A stretch of 64,000 bases of DNA, taken from NCBI RefSeq assembly GCF_004785685.1, contig NZ_SRPF01000006.1:1-64000 (forward strand), given 5' to 3'. The notes under the pieces are model-generated. The model was given only the letters and a program-made list of their open reading frames with translations, ran no database searches and had not been told where the DNA came from. Positions 52,557 through 61,157 of this stretch are shown in pieces; within the stretch, counting starts at the first letter, position 1, and each line of letters starts with the position of its first letter. Source of the DNA: Marinobacter confluentis (GTDB lineage: Bacteria > Pseudomonadota > Gammaproteobacteria > Pseudomonadales > Oleiphilaceae). Made by a program: the position numbers and the translations under genes.

Positions 52557-54701
52557 GTGTCGGCAGAGGCGACAGTTGAGGTGCTGGCCGGTGAGCTAAG
52601 TACCTATCTCGATTCCAATCGCATCAACCAGGTGCGACGTGCCTACTATTATGCCGAACAAGCCCACGAAGGCCAGATGCGCCGCAGCGGCGACCGTTAC
52701 ATCACCCATCCGCTGGCGGTTGCCCATATTCTTGCCAGCCTGAGGTTGGACCATCAGAGCCTGATGGCGGCCATGCTCCACGACGTTATTGAAGACACCG
52801 GAATTCCCAAGGAAGCCCTGGCCGAGCAGTTCGGGGAAGACGTCGCCGAGCTGGTGGACGGTGTCAGCAAACTGACCCAGATTGAATTTCGCACCCGTGC
52901 CGAAGCCCAGGCGGAAAACTTCCAGAAAATGACCCTGGCCATGGCCCGGGATATCCGCGTGATTCTCGTGAAACTGGCCGACCGGCTGCACAATATGCGC
53001 ACGTTGGGCCCCATGCCCTACGAGAAACGCCAGCGGATTGCCAACGAAACCCTGGATATATACGCCCCCATCGCCAACCGGCTGGGTATGCATTCGATCT
53101 GTACCGAGCTGGAAGATCTGGGTTTTTCGTCGCTTTACCCCATGCGGTCGAAATACATTTCCAAGGCGGTGGCCAAGCTTCGGGGCACCCATCGGGAAAT
53201 CATCGATGACATCCGCGGCAAGCTGGAAGAAAAGCTGGCCGAGCGGGGCCTGCCGGGCCGGATTCAGGGGCGCGAAAAACACCTGAACAGCATCTACAAC
53301 AAGATGAAGTTCAAGCACAAATCTTTCCATGAAATCATGGACGTTTATGCCTTCCGGATCATCACCGACACGGAAGACGACTGCTATCGTATTCTTGGCG
53401 CGGTTCATAGCCTCTACAAGCCGCTGCCCGGCCGTTTCAAAGACTACATCGCCATGCCCAAGGCAAACGGCTACCAATCATTGCACACCACGCTGTTTGG
53501 CATGCACGTGAACATCGAGATCCAGATTCGTACCGAGGAAATGGAGCATATCGCCAATAACGGTATTGCCGCTCATTGGATGTACAAGAACGAGCCGTCG
53601 AACATTACCACCGCCAACCAGACCCGCGTCGACCAGTGGGTCAAAGGGCTGATGGAAATGCGCGAGCGGGCCGACGATTCTCTGGAATTCATCGAGCACG
53701 TCAAAGTTGACCTGTTCCCGGATGAAATCTACGTGTTCACGCCCAAGGGCCGGATCATGGAGCTGCCCCGTGGCGCCACGCCGGTGGATTTTGCCTATGC
53801 GATTCACACGGATATCGGCAATGCCTGTGTCGCCTGTCGGATCAACCGTAATCTGGGTTCACTGAGCCAGACCCTGCAAAGCGGCCAGACCGTCGAAATT
53901 ATTACCGCGCCCGGTGCCCGCCCCAATCCCGCGTGGCTCAGCTTCGTGACCACTGGCAAGGCCCGAAGCAGCATTCGCCATGTGCTGAAGAATCAGCGCA
54001 GGGCAGAATCCCTTGAGCTTGGCCGCACACTGCTGAAAAAATCCCTGAAGGGCTTTGGCGCAAAATTGTCGGATATTGGGGAAGCCCAGATCGACACGGT
54101 GGTCAGACACAACCAGGTTGAAAGTTTTGATGACCTCGTTAGCGACATCGGTCTGGGCAATCGCATGGCCTATCTGGTGGCGCGGCAACTGGTCAGCGGT
54201 GCGGGTGACGATGGCAAGTCGGACATATCCGCCACCGACATGAGCACAAACGACCGTGGATCGGTCACCATTCGTGGCACTGAAGGCCTGCTGGTGCGCT
54301 TTGCCAACTGCTGTAAGCCGATTCCGGGCGACCCGGTGGTGGGTACCATGGATTCCGGCAAGGGCCTGGTTATCCATTCTGACACCTGCTCGCGGCTGCC
54401 GGAGGACGACGAAGCCCGGGCCAATCTGACCCAGCTCAAATGGGCCAAGGACATTGCCGACGAGTTCTCCGTAGAGCTGCGTGTCGAACTCGAGCGCCAG
54501 CGTGGTGTTATTGCCGAGCTGGCCAACGCGGTGGCCATGGCCGATGGCAACATCGAGCGCATCAACGTTGAAGAGCAGAATGCCAAGCTCGGCGTTGTCA
54601 GCCTGGTGGTGCACGTGCACGGAAGGCGCCATCTGGCCCGGGTGATGCGCCGGATCCGCAACATCAAGGCGGTCACCCACATCAATCGTGTGCGTAACTG
54701 A
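52557..54701 (+). CDS. spoT: Bifunctional (p)ppGpp synthetase/hydrolase SpoT
   Basis: 714 aa from a GTG start behind GGAGG. Hydrolase domain with the metal motif HDVIEDTG intact; synthetase domain with [19 protein letters not shown] and [19 protein letters not shown] (the RFKD form of bifunctional enzymes rather than the acidic form of RelA); then TGS ([37 protein letters not shown]), helical, zinc-finger-like ([15 protein letters not shown]) and ACT domains. Both activities are likely. It controls the stringent response to carbon, fatty-acid and phosphate starvation. Confidence 0.95.
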   Translation: MSAEATVEVLAGELSTYLDSNRINQVRRAYYYAEQAHEGQMRRSGDRYITHPLAVAHILASLRLDHQSLMAAMLHDVIEDTGIPKEALAEQFGEDVAELVDGVSKLTQIEFRTRAEAQAENFQKMTLAMARDIRVILVKLADRLHNMRTLGPMPYEKRQRIANETLDIYAPIANRLGMHSICTELEDLGFSSLYPMRSKYISKAVAKLRGTHREIIDDIRGKLEEKLAERGLPGRIQGREKHLNSIYNKMKFKHKSFHEIMDVYAFRIITDTEDDCYRILGAVHSLYKPLPGRFKDYIAMPKANGYQSLHTTLFGMHVNIEIQIRTEEMEHIANNGIAAHWMYKNEPSNITTANQTRVDQWVKGLMEMRERADDSLEFIEHVKVDLFPDEIYVFTPKGRIMELPRGATPVDFAYAIHTDIGNACVACRINRNLGSLSQTLQSGQTVEIITAPGARPNPAWLSFVTTGKARSSIRHVLKNQRRAESLELGRTLLKKSLKGFGAKLSDIGEAQIDTVVRHNQVESFDDLVSDIGLGNRMAYLVARQLVSGAGDDGKSDISATDMSTNDRGSVTIRGTEGLLVRFANCCKPIPGDPVVGTMDSGKGLVIHSDTCSRLPEDDEARANLTQLKWAKDIADEFSVELRVELERQRGVIAELANAVAMADGNIERINVEEQNAKLGVVSLVVHVHGRRHLARVMRRIRNIKAVTHINRVRN

Positions 54702-54769
54702 GCGGGCTGTTGACAGCCCGGGTGCCGCAGGGTGACGATTGGCGTTTTGAACAGGGGAACAGAAAGTTC

Positions 54770-55156
54770 ATGACCAACAAATCAATCATCCAGACTGAAA
54801 ACGCACCGCAGGCCATTGGTACCTATTCCCAGGCTGTGAAGGCGGGCGATACAGTTTATCTGTCCGGCCAGATTCCACTGGACCCGCAAACCATGGAAGT
54901 CGTATCCGGTGATTTTGCTGCCAAGACCCGTCGGGTGTTTGAAAACCTGAAGGCGGTCTGTGAGGCCAGCGGCGGCGAGCTGAAAGACATCGTCAAGCTG
55001 AATATCTACATGACCGACCTGAGCAACTTCGCCACGGTCAATGAAATCATGGCGACTTACTTTCAGGAGCCTTACCCCGCCCGCGCAGCGGTGGGTGTCG
55101 CGGCGCTGCCCAAGGGCGTGCCGGTGGAGATGGAAGCGGTGATGGTTCTGAGTTAA
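54770..55156 (+). CDS. ridA: RidA reactive-intermediate deaminase
   Basis: 128 aa from the ATG at 54770. Hydrolyses 2-aminoacrylate and related enamine/imine intermediates released by PLP enzymes. Conserved [29 protein letters not shown], the substrate Arg in [16 protein letters not shown] and the E-MEAV end are present. It follows spoT by 68 bases and is last in the cluster. Confidence 0.95.
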   Translation: MTNKSIIQTENAPQAIGTYSQAVKAGDTVYLSGQIPLDPQTMEVVSGDFAAKTRRVFENLKAVCEASGGELKDIVKLNIYMTDLSNFATVNEIMATYFQEPYPARAAVGVAALPKGVPVEMEAVMVLS

Positions 55157-55192
55157 CCACGAAACCACGTGTCAAGACGTGGGTTCAGACGT

Positions 55193-55222
55193 AAAAAAGC
55201 GGCCCTTGGGCCGCTTTTTTTT
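55193..55222. terminator. Bidirectional terminator between ridA and the SDR
   Basis: An 8-bp stem (aagcggcc / ggccgctt) with T runs on the plus strand and A runs before it (T on the minus strand) lies between convergent genes, so it can end both transcripts. Confidence 0.92.
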
Positions 55223-56099
55223 ATGAGTGCTGTTTCTGTTGCTCGATCATTTCGCCGTAGCCTGCCCGGAAATCCGGATAGGAAAACCGGAAGCCGGTGT
55301 CCAGCAGGCGCTGGTTGCTGCAGCGTTTACTGCCTGCGCGGCCGCCTTTGCGGGCGTCCGGGTCTGGTGCTTTGCAGGGAAGCTGTTGCCGTACCCAGGC
55401 GACAACTTCATCCAGCCGCGCGGGTTCGCAGTCGCTGGCCAGATAACAGGGCTCCAGGGGCGCTCCTGCAAGCGCCAGCCGGGTCAGATGACAAACCGCG
55501 CCAGCTGCATCAGCTTCATGAATGCGGTTGCTGTAGGGCGCCGGAGAGGCTGGGTCCATCTCGCCTTCCATCACAGCTTGCAGAAAACGCCTTCGGGACG
55601 GCCCGTAGATGCCGCTGAACCGGACTATGGTCGCCGGATGGGCGCTGGACTGGGCCGTTTTTTCGCCGTCCAGAATGATTTCGCCACTGAAACGGGCGGG
55701 TTCGGTCGGGCTGGTTTCATCCACCCAGGAATCGTCGTTCTGGGAATAGACACTGCTGCTGCTAATGAAAAAAAGCCGCTTCAGGGACTGGCCTTCAAGG
55801 GCATGGAGCAGATTGTTCAGGCCAGTGACGAACGCATTCTGATAGCCGGTCTCGTCATACTGGCTGGGGGTCAGGCAGTAGATCACGATGTCCAGTTGCT
55901 CCGGCAGGACAGACGCGAGTTGATCTCGATCCAGAAGGTCTGCTGCAACCGGTTGAACCGCCTCAGGAATCTGGCTGGCAGTGCGGCGCATGCCGAACAC
56001 GCGAAAGTCTTCTGCAAGGCGCGAGGCGATGGCGCCGCCAAGGTTGCCGCAGCCGGCCACGAGAATCCGGGGTATTTGTTTGTCTTCAGTGATTGCCAT
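55221..56099 (-). CDS. Extended-type SDR, NAD(P)-dependent epimerase-like
   Basis: 292 aa from the ATG at 56099. N-terminal nucleotide loop RILVAGCGNLGGAIASRLA is a variant of GxxGxxG. The SDR core shows FFISSSSVYSQNDDSW and VRFSGIYGPSRRR; the catalytic Tyr lies in SSSVY and the usual Lys three residues later is not evident, as in several YeeZ-like members. The YeeZ/YfcH-like group is of unknown function. Divergent from oxyR with only 49 bases between, so control by OxyR is possible. Confidence 0.82.
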   Translation of the reverse strand: MAITEDKQIPRILVAGCGNLGGAIASRLAEDFRVFGMRRTASQIPEAVQPVAADLLDRDQLASVLPEQLDIVIYCLTPSQYDETGYQNAFVTGLNNLLHALEGQSLKRLFFISSSSVYSQNDDSWVDETSPTEPARFSGEIILDGEKTAQSSAHPATIVRFSGIYGPSRRRFLQAVMEGEMDPASPAPYSNRIHEADAAGAVCHLTRLALAGAPLEPCYLASDCEPARLDEVVAWVRQQLPCKAPDPDARKGGRAGSKRCSNQRLLDTGFRFSYPDFRAGYGEMIEQQKQHS

Positions 56100-56148
56100 A
56101 GGCAAACTCAATCCTTATGCTTTGGATAATAAATTACCGGAGCCCGCC

Positions 56149-57126
56149 ATGACGCTCACCGAGTTACGATACGTTGTTACCCTGGCCCGCGAAAGGCATT
56201 TTGGCCGCGCAGCGGAGCGTTGTCACGTTAGCCAGCCTACCCTCAGTGTGGCTGTGAAAAAACTGGAAGACGAGCTGGGCATCCCGCTCTTTGAACGCAG
56301 TAAAAACAGTATCCGGGTAACGGAGACCGGAAAGCGGATCATCGAGCAGTCCCAGCGGGTGCTGGATCAGGTCAGCCTGATCAGGGACATGGCGCAGGAT
56401 GGCAAGAATCAGCTGAACGCCCCACTGAAAGTGGGTGCGATCTACACCATCGGGCCCTATCTGTTCCCCCATCTGCTGCCGGAGCTGCGCCGTGGCGCAC
56501 CGGATATGCCCCTGTATATAGAAGAAAACTACACCGCGACCCTGCGCCAGAAACTGCGCCAATCCGAGCTGGACGCCATCATCATCGCGCTGCCGTTTGA
56601 AGAGCCGGAAGTGGTTACGCTGCCCCTTTATGATGAACCGTTTGTGGTGCTCCTGCCCGGCGGACACCCCCTGACGAAACACGAAAGCCTGACTGCAGAA
56701 CAGCTGGCGCAGGAGCAGTTGTTGCTGTTGGGCCCAGGCCATTGTTTCCGGGACCAGGTGCTGGAATCCTGCCCGCCGCTGGTGGCGGCTGTCAGCCGGC
56801 CCAAGGCCGCCAACGCCAAGTCGCCGGCGCTGGTGACGGAAGGCAGCTCCCTAGAGACCATTCGGCACATGGTGGCCTCTGGTCTGGGTATTACCGTTCT
56901 ACCGCTGTCTGCGGCTACTGCGATGCAGTATGACGAGGATATCCTGGCGGTCAGGCCCTTTGCCCAACCGGTTCCTTATCGCACGGTTGCCCTGGCATGG
57001 CGGGTAACCTTCCCGCGGCCCAAGGCCATCGATGTGCTGTCCCTGGCCGCCAGCCAGTGCCGGGTGATTGAGAAGGCCAGATTGAAAAAAGCGGCCGACG
57101 CTGCTGCGTCTGCGACCTCTTCCTGA
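56149..57126 (+). CDS. oxyR: Hydrogen-peroxide-sensing regulator OxyR
   Basis: 325 aa. LysR-type regulator with N-terminal helix-turn-helix (ELRYVVTLARERHFGRAAERCHVSQPTLSVAVKKLEDELG). The redox cysteines are Cys199 and Cys208 (GHCFRDQVLESC), at the same numbering as in Escherichia coli OxyR, so the disulfide switch is intact. Upstream the spacer to the divergent SDR gene is only 49 bases and should contain the promoter and any autoregulatory site. It is followed by recG with eight bases between, the oxyR-recG order known from Pseudomonas. Confidence 0.95.
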   Translation: MTLTELRYVVTLARERHFGRAAERCHVSQPTLSVAVKKLEDELGIPLFERSKNSIRVTETGKRIIEQSQRVLDQVSLIRDMAQDGKNQLNAPLKVGAIYTIGPYLFPHLLPELRRGAPDMPLYIEENYTATLRQKLRQSELDAIIIALPFEEPEVVTLPLYDEPFVVLLPGGHPLTKHESLTAEQLAQEQLLLLGPGHCFRDQVLESCPPLVAAVSRPKAANAKSPALVTEGSSLETIRHMVASGLGITVLPLSAATAMQYDEDILAVRPFAQPVPYRTVALAWRVTFPRPKAIDVLSLAASQCRVIEKARLKKAADAAASATSS

Positions 57127-57134
57127 GCTGACGC

Positions 57135-59210
57135 ATGACGTCACTGGACGACATCGACGTAACGGTTCTCAAAGGCGTTGGCAAAGCGCTGGCGGAGACC
57201 CTGGCGAAATTGGGTATCCATTCCCTGCAGGATCTGCTGTTCCATTTGCCGCACCGCTACGAAGACCGCACCCGAGTGATCTCCATGGGCCAGTTGCGAA
57301 TCGGAGACGTGGCTGTGGTGGAAGGGGAGGTCATGAAAGCCGACCTGGTAATGGGCCGGCGCCGCAGCCTGCAGGTGACCCTGAAAGACAGCAGCGGGTT
57401 TCTGGTGATGCGGTTTTTCCACTTCAATGCCGCGCAGAAAAACCAGTTGTCCGAGGGCGCCCGGGTGCGCTGCTTTGGTGAGGTCCGACCAGGCCGTGCC
57501 GGTTATGAATTCTACCACCCGGAATACCAGGTTAATCCGCCGCCCATGCCTTCCCAGGGTGAAGCAACCCTGACGCCGGTTTACCCCCTCACCGAAGGTA
57601 TTCAGCAGCCCCGGGTACGTTCCCTGTGCCAGCAGGCACTGACTTACCTGAAACGCTATCCCATCCGCGACTGGTTACCTGCCAGCATTATGGCGCAGTA
57701 CCAGCTGCCGGGAATTTCCGAGGCTGTGGCACTGGTGCACTCACCGCCTGCCAATGCCCCGGTCCATCTGCTGATGGAAGGTCGTCATCCGGCCCAGCAG
57801 CGGCTGGTGATGGAGGAGTTGCTGGCCCATCAGCTCAGCCTGTTGAAGGTCCGCCAGCAGATCCAGGCTCGGGAGGCGCTGCCGCTATTGCCCACCGGAG
57901 ACCTGCCAGAGCGCTTTCTGGATGCCCTGCCATTCAGACTGACCGGTGCCCAGCGCCAGGTTATGACCGAAATCCGTCAGGATCTGAGCCAGCCCCTGCC
58001 CATGCTCCGCCTGGTTCAGGGGGATGTCGGGTCCGGCAAAACCGTCGTAGCCGCCCTGGCGGCTCTGCAGACCATCGGCGCCGGAGCCCAGGTGGCTCTG
58101 ATGGCGCCTACAGAGATTCTGGCCGAGCAGCATTATCAGAACTTCAAGGGCTGGCTGGAACCCCTGGGTATCCAGCTTGCCTGGTTGTCCGGCAAGGTGA
58201 AGGGAAAGCCCCGTGAAGCCGCTCTGGCAGCGGTCGCCAGTGGCGAGGCTGCGGTCATTATTGGCACTCATGCGCTGTTTCAGGGCGACGTTCATTTCAA
58301 CCGGCTGGCGCTGGTGATCGTCGACGAGCAGCACCGCTTCGGGGTGCACCAGCGCCTGGCACTGCGCGAAAAAGGCGTGGGTGGAACCCTGGCACCCCAC
58401 CAGTTAATCATGACCGCGACGCCCATTCCCCGCACCCTGGCGATGAGCGCCTATGCGGATCTGGACACTTCGGTCATTGATGAGCTGCCACCGGGCCGCA
58501 AGCCCATTGAAACCATTGTGATCCCGGACAGTCGCCGGGACGATGTCACTGATCGGGTGAGGAAGGCCTGCATGGCAGGGCGACAGGCCTATTGGGTATG
58601 CACGTTGGTTGAGGAATCCGAGGCTCTACAGTGTCAGGCAGCGGAGGCCACGGCGGAAGAGCTGGCAGAAAGGTTGCCCGATCTCAAAGTGGGCCTGGTT
58701 CACGGGCGGCTGAAAGCCGCTGAAAAAGCGGAAATGATGGACCGCTTCAAGCAGGGCGAGCTGGACCTGCTGGTGGCGACCACGGTGATTGAAGTCGGGG
58801 TTGACGTTCCAAACGCATCGCTGATCATTATTGAAAATCCCGAGCGCCTTGGCCTTGCCCAGCTGCATCAGTTGCGCGGGCGGGTGGGCCGCGGCGAAGA
58901 GGCCAGTTTCTGTGTGCTGATGTACCACCCGCCGCTGTCACAGAATGGCAAGGCCCGCCTGCAGGCCCTGCGGGACAGCCAGGATGGCTTTGTGATTGCA
59001 GAGAAAGATCTGGAAATCAGGGGGCCCGGCGAAGTACTGGGTACCCGCCAGACCGGCATGATGCAGTTCCGGTTGGCCGATTTTGAGCGTGACCAGGGAT
59101 GGATCGAGCCCGTCCGGGCCATGGCCCCGCAGCTTATGGGGCAACCGGACCGGGTTGACGGCCTGATACGTCGCTGGCTGGGTGAACGCACTCGATATGG
59201 TGATGTGTAA
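57135..59210 (+). CDS. recG: ATP-dependent DNA helicase RecG
   Basis: 691 aa. Branch-migration helicase that regresses stalled forks and unwinds R-loops. N-terminal wedge domain (residues 60-160), Walker A GDVGSGKTVVAALAAL, DEQH Walker B (VDEQHRFG), TATPIPRTLAM and C-terminal motif VI (QLRGRVGRG) followed by the TRG motif region. Complete. Co-transcribed with oxyR, which links it to recovery from peroxide damage. Confidence 0.96.
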   Translation: MTSLDDIDVTVLKGVGKALAETLAKLGIHSLQDLLFHLPHRYEDRTRVISMGQLRIGDVAVVEGEVMKADLVMGRRRSLQVTLKDSSGFLVMRFFHFNAAQKNQLSEGARVRCFGEVRPGRAGYEFYHPEYQVNPPPMPSQGEATLTPVYPLTEGIQQPRVRSLCQQALTYLKRYPIRDWLPASIMAQYQLPGISEAVALVHSPPANAPVHLLMEGRHPAQQRLVMEELLAHQLSLLKVRQQIQAREALPLLPTGDLPERFLDALPFRLTGAQRQVMTEIRQDLSQPLPMLRLVQGDVGSGKTVVAALAALQTIGAGAQVALMAPTEILAEQHYQNFKGWLEPLGIQLAWLSGKVKGKPREAALAAVASGEAAVIIGTHALFQGDVHFNRLALVIVDEQHRFGVHQRLALREKGVGGTLAPHQLIMTATPIPRTLAMSAYADLDTSVIDELPPGRKPIETIVIPDSRRDDVTDRVRKACMAGRQAYWVCTLVEESEALQCQAAEATAEELAERLPDLKVGLVHGRLKAAEKAEMMDRFKQGELDLLVATTVIEVGVDVPNASLIIIENPERLGLAQLHQLRGRVGRGEEASFCVLMYHPPLSQNGKARLQALRDSQDGFVIAEKDLEIRGPGEVLGTRQTGMMQFRLADFERDQGWIEPVRAMAPQLMGQPDRVDGLIRRWLGERTRYGDV

Positions 59211-59292
59211 GGTTGCCGAGCTTTTTCTACCCTATAATCAGAACCAGGAAAACGGTGGAACCGACACAGCAGACCGACCAAGGGAGAAATCT

Positions 59293-60660
59293 ATGGAACT
59301 ACCTGTCGCAGTCAGGCAGGCGCTGGGCGAGGCCGCATCGGAGGTATCACTCCGGGACCTGGGCCAGGCCAGGCAAGAACAGCTGTTGCGAATGGTACTT
59401 CTCAGCGATGACCAGGGCAGCCTGCAGGCTATCTGCCGGCATGGGGATCTGCTGGACATCAGCGCCCTGAACAAAAAACTGAATCGTGACCTGCGCATGA
59501 TGAACAAACGCGATCAGGCGCAGGCCAGACAGCGGGCAGGGCTGAGCGAAATGCCACCCCTGCCGTCCCTGACGGGCTGGCGAACCGTGGTCGATGAACG
59601 GGTCGACCGGATGTCTTCGGTGGCCATCGCCCTGGTTGAACAGAACCTGTGCCTGGTCATGCCCCGTGAGGACTTCCAGGCCGTGATCCAGAGCGCCGAG
59701 CGGCATTCGTTTTCGGTCGCTTCGGACTCCATTGCGGTCAACCTGGACAGCCCGGAGGAAGACCAGGCGCAGTTACATTCCGCGATCCGCAAATTCACCA
59801 GCCTGCGTATCCAGCAGCGTCTGGAAGATACCCTGGAGCTGCCCCCACTCCCGGAAACCGCCCAGCGGATCATCCATTTGCGGGTGAATCCCAATGCGGT
59901 CATGGGGGATCTTGTGGACGTTGTGGAAAGTGACCCCAGCCTGGCAGCACAGGTGGTCAGCTGGGCCTCGTCGTCTTTCTACGCGGCGGCGGGCCAGGTC
60001 AAATCCGTTCATGACGCGGTGTCGCGGGTGCTTGGATTTGACCTGGTGATGAACCTGGCCATGGGGCTGTCTCTCGGCCGAGCACTGAAGACGCCACAGG
60101 ACCATCCCGAAGGCTATGTCGATTACTGGCAGCAGGCCATCTGGCAGGCCCAGTCGTCCGGGATACTGGCCAGCATGATGCCAAGGGGGCAGCGTCCGGT
60201 TTTTGGTCTGTCCTATCTGGCGGGCCTGCTGCACAACTTTGGTTATCTGGTGCTGGCGCAGGTGTTTCCTCCGCATTTCAAGCTGGTCTGCCGGAATCTG
60301 GAAGTGAATCCGCATATGGACTCGTCCGTGGTTGAGCATTTCCTTCTGGGCGTCAGCCGCGAGCAGATTGCTTCTCAGCTGATGCAGAACTGGGGCATGC
60401 CGGATGAAGTCAATCTGGCGATTCGTTACCAGAAGAACCCCGGTTACGACGGCCCTTATGCGGTCTACGGCAAGCTGCTGTGGCTTGGGCGCCAGTTGCT
60501 GATCGAACGGGGCGTTGCGCTGGGGGCGGGGCAGGAAGTGCCCTCGGAACTCTATGCATCTCTCGGGCTTGACCGGGACAAGGTCTCAGAGCAGTTTGAT
60601 CAGCTTGTGGAAAGCAAAGACGTGGTCATGGCCATGGCAGGGATGATGAACCCGCAATAA
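59293..60660 (+). CDS. YbaK/aminoacyl-tRNA-deacylase-like domain fused to HDOD domain
   Basis: 455 aa from the ATG at 59293. Residues 1-160 resemble the YbaK/ProX editing domain, which deacylates mischarged tRNA. Residues 205-400 form an HDOD domain (LPPLPETAQRIIHLRVNPNAVMGDLVDVVESDPSLAAQVVSWASSSFYA), which lacks the HD phosphohydrolase metal motif and serves in signalling. The fusion is known from Pseudomonas and Marinobacter as a protein of unknown role. The editing-domain active-site residues are not obvious. It follows recG by 82 bases. Confidence 0.8.
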   Translation: MELPVAVRQALGEAASEVSLRDLGQARQEQLLRMVLLSDDQGSLQAICRHGDLLDISALNKKLNRDLRMMNKRDQAQARQRAGLSEMPPLPSLTGWRTVVDERVDRMSSVAIALVEQNLCLVMPREDFQAVIQSAERHSFSVASDSIAVNLDSPEEDQAQLHSAIRKFTSLRIQQRLEDTLELPPLPETAQRIIHLRVNPNAVMGDLVDVVESDPSLAAQVVSWASSSFYAAAGQVKSVHDAVSRVLGFDLVMNLAMGLSLGRALKTPQDHPEGYVDYWQQAIWQAQSSGILASMMPRGQRPVFGLSYLAGLLHNFGYLVLAQVFPPHFKLVCRNLEVNPHMDSSVVEHFLLGVSREQIASQLMQNWGMPDEVNLAIRYQKNPGYDGPYAVYGKLLWLGRQLLIERGVALGAGQEVPSELYASLGLDRDKVSEQFDQLVESKDVVMAMAGMMNPQ

Positions 60661-60672
60661 GCAAGAGGAAAA

Positions 60673-61128
60673 TCAGAGGGCCTGTTCGCGCAGGGCGACG
60701 GCAGCCTCGCGAATACGGCCCGCGTGGGTTTCTTCGATCGCCCGGCGCTCCTTATCCATTTTTTCTACGAACCGTGTGTCGGTCTCCTGCCGGGCCCGAT
60801 GCGTGGGCATGTGCTGGATCAGGTCGTGAACTTCCTGAAATACCGCAAATGGCGGTTGCTCCAGCAGTTCAGGTTTGACGTGGTCAAGTAAACCCTTGAT
60901 GCGCAGGCAAGCCTCGGAATACTCCATCTGCTCTGCCTCTACCGCCATGGCCAGCACCTGAATGCTTTCTACCATGCTTGCGCGCCGCTGCTTCTGGAAC
61001 GCCTCGGTTTTTTCCTGTCGCCGTTTGCTGGCCTGCAGGGTGCGGAGCTGGCGGACAATAAAACCGGCCAACAGAGCGATGGCGATTACACCACCGATGA
61101 TCAGGGCCCACTGCAGCCACTGGGGCAT
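60673..61128 (-). CDS. DUF2489 membrane-anchored protein
   Basis: 151 aa. One N-terminal transmembrane helix (residues 6-26, WALIIGGVIAIALLAGFIV), then a cytoplasmic or periplasmic helical domain with the DUF2489 core (RRASMVESIQVLAMAVEAEQMEYSEACLRIKGLLDHV). Function unknown. It lies just 29 bases after the molybdopterin oxidoreductase start... on the same strand it follows that gene, being downstream of its stop at 61158. Convergent with the HDOD gene. Confidence 0.85.
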   Translation of the reverse strand: MPQWLQWALIIGGVIAIALLAGFIVRQLRTLQASKRRQEKTEAFQKQRRASMVESIQVLAMAVEAEQMEYSEACLRIKGLLDHVKPELLEQPPFAVFQEVHDLIQHMPTHRARQETDTRFVEKMDKERRAIEETHAGRIREAAVALREQAL

Positions 61129-61157
61129 AGAATTCTCCAGGATTGATGATGCGCCGG

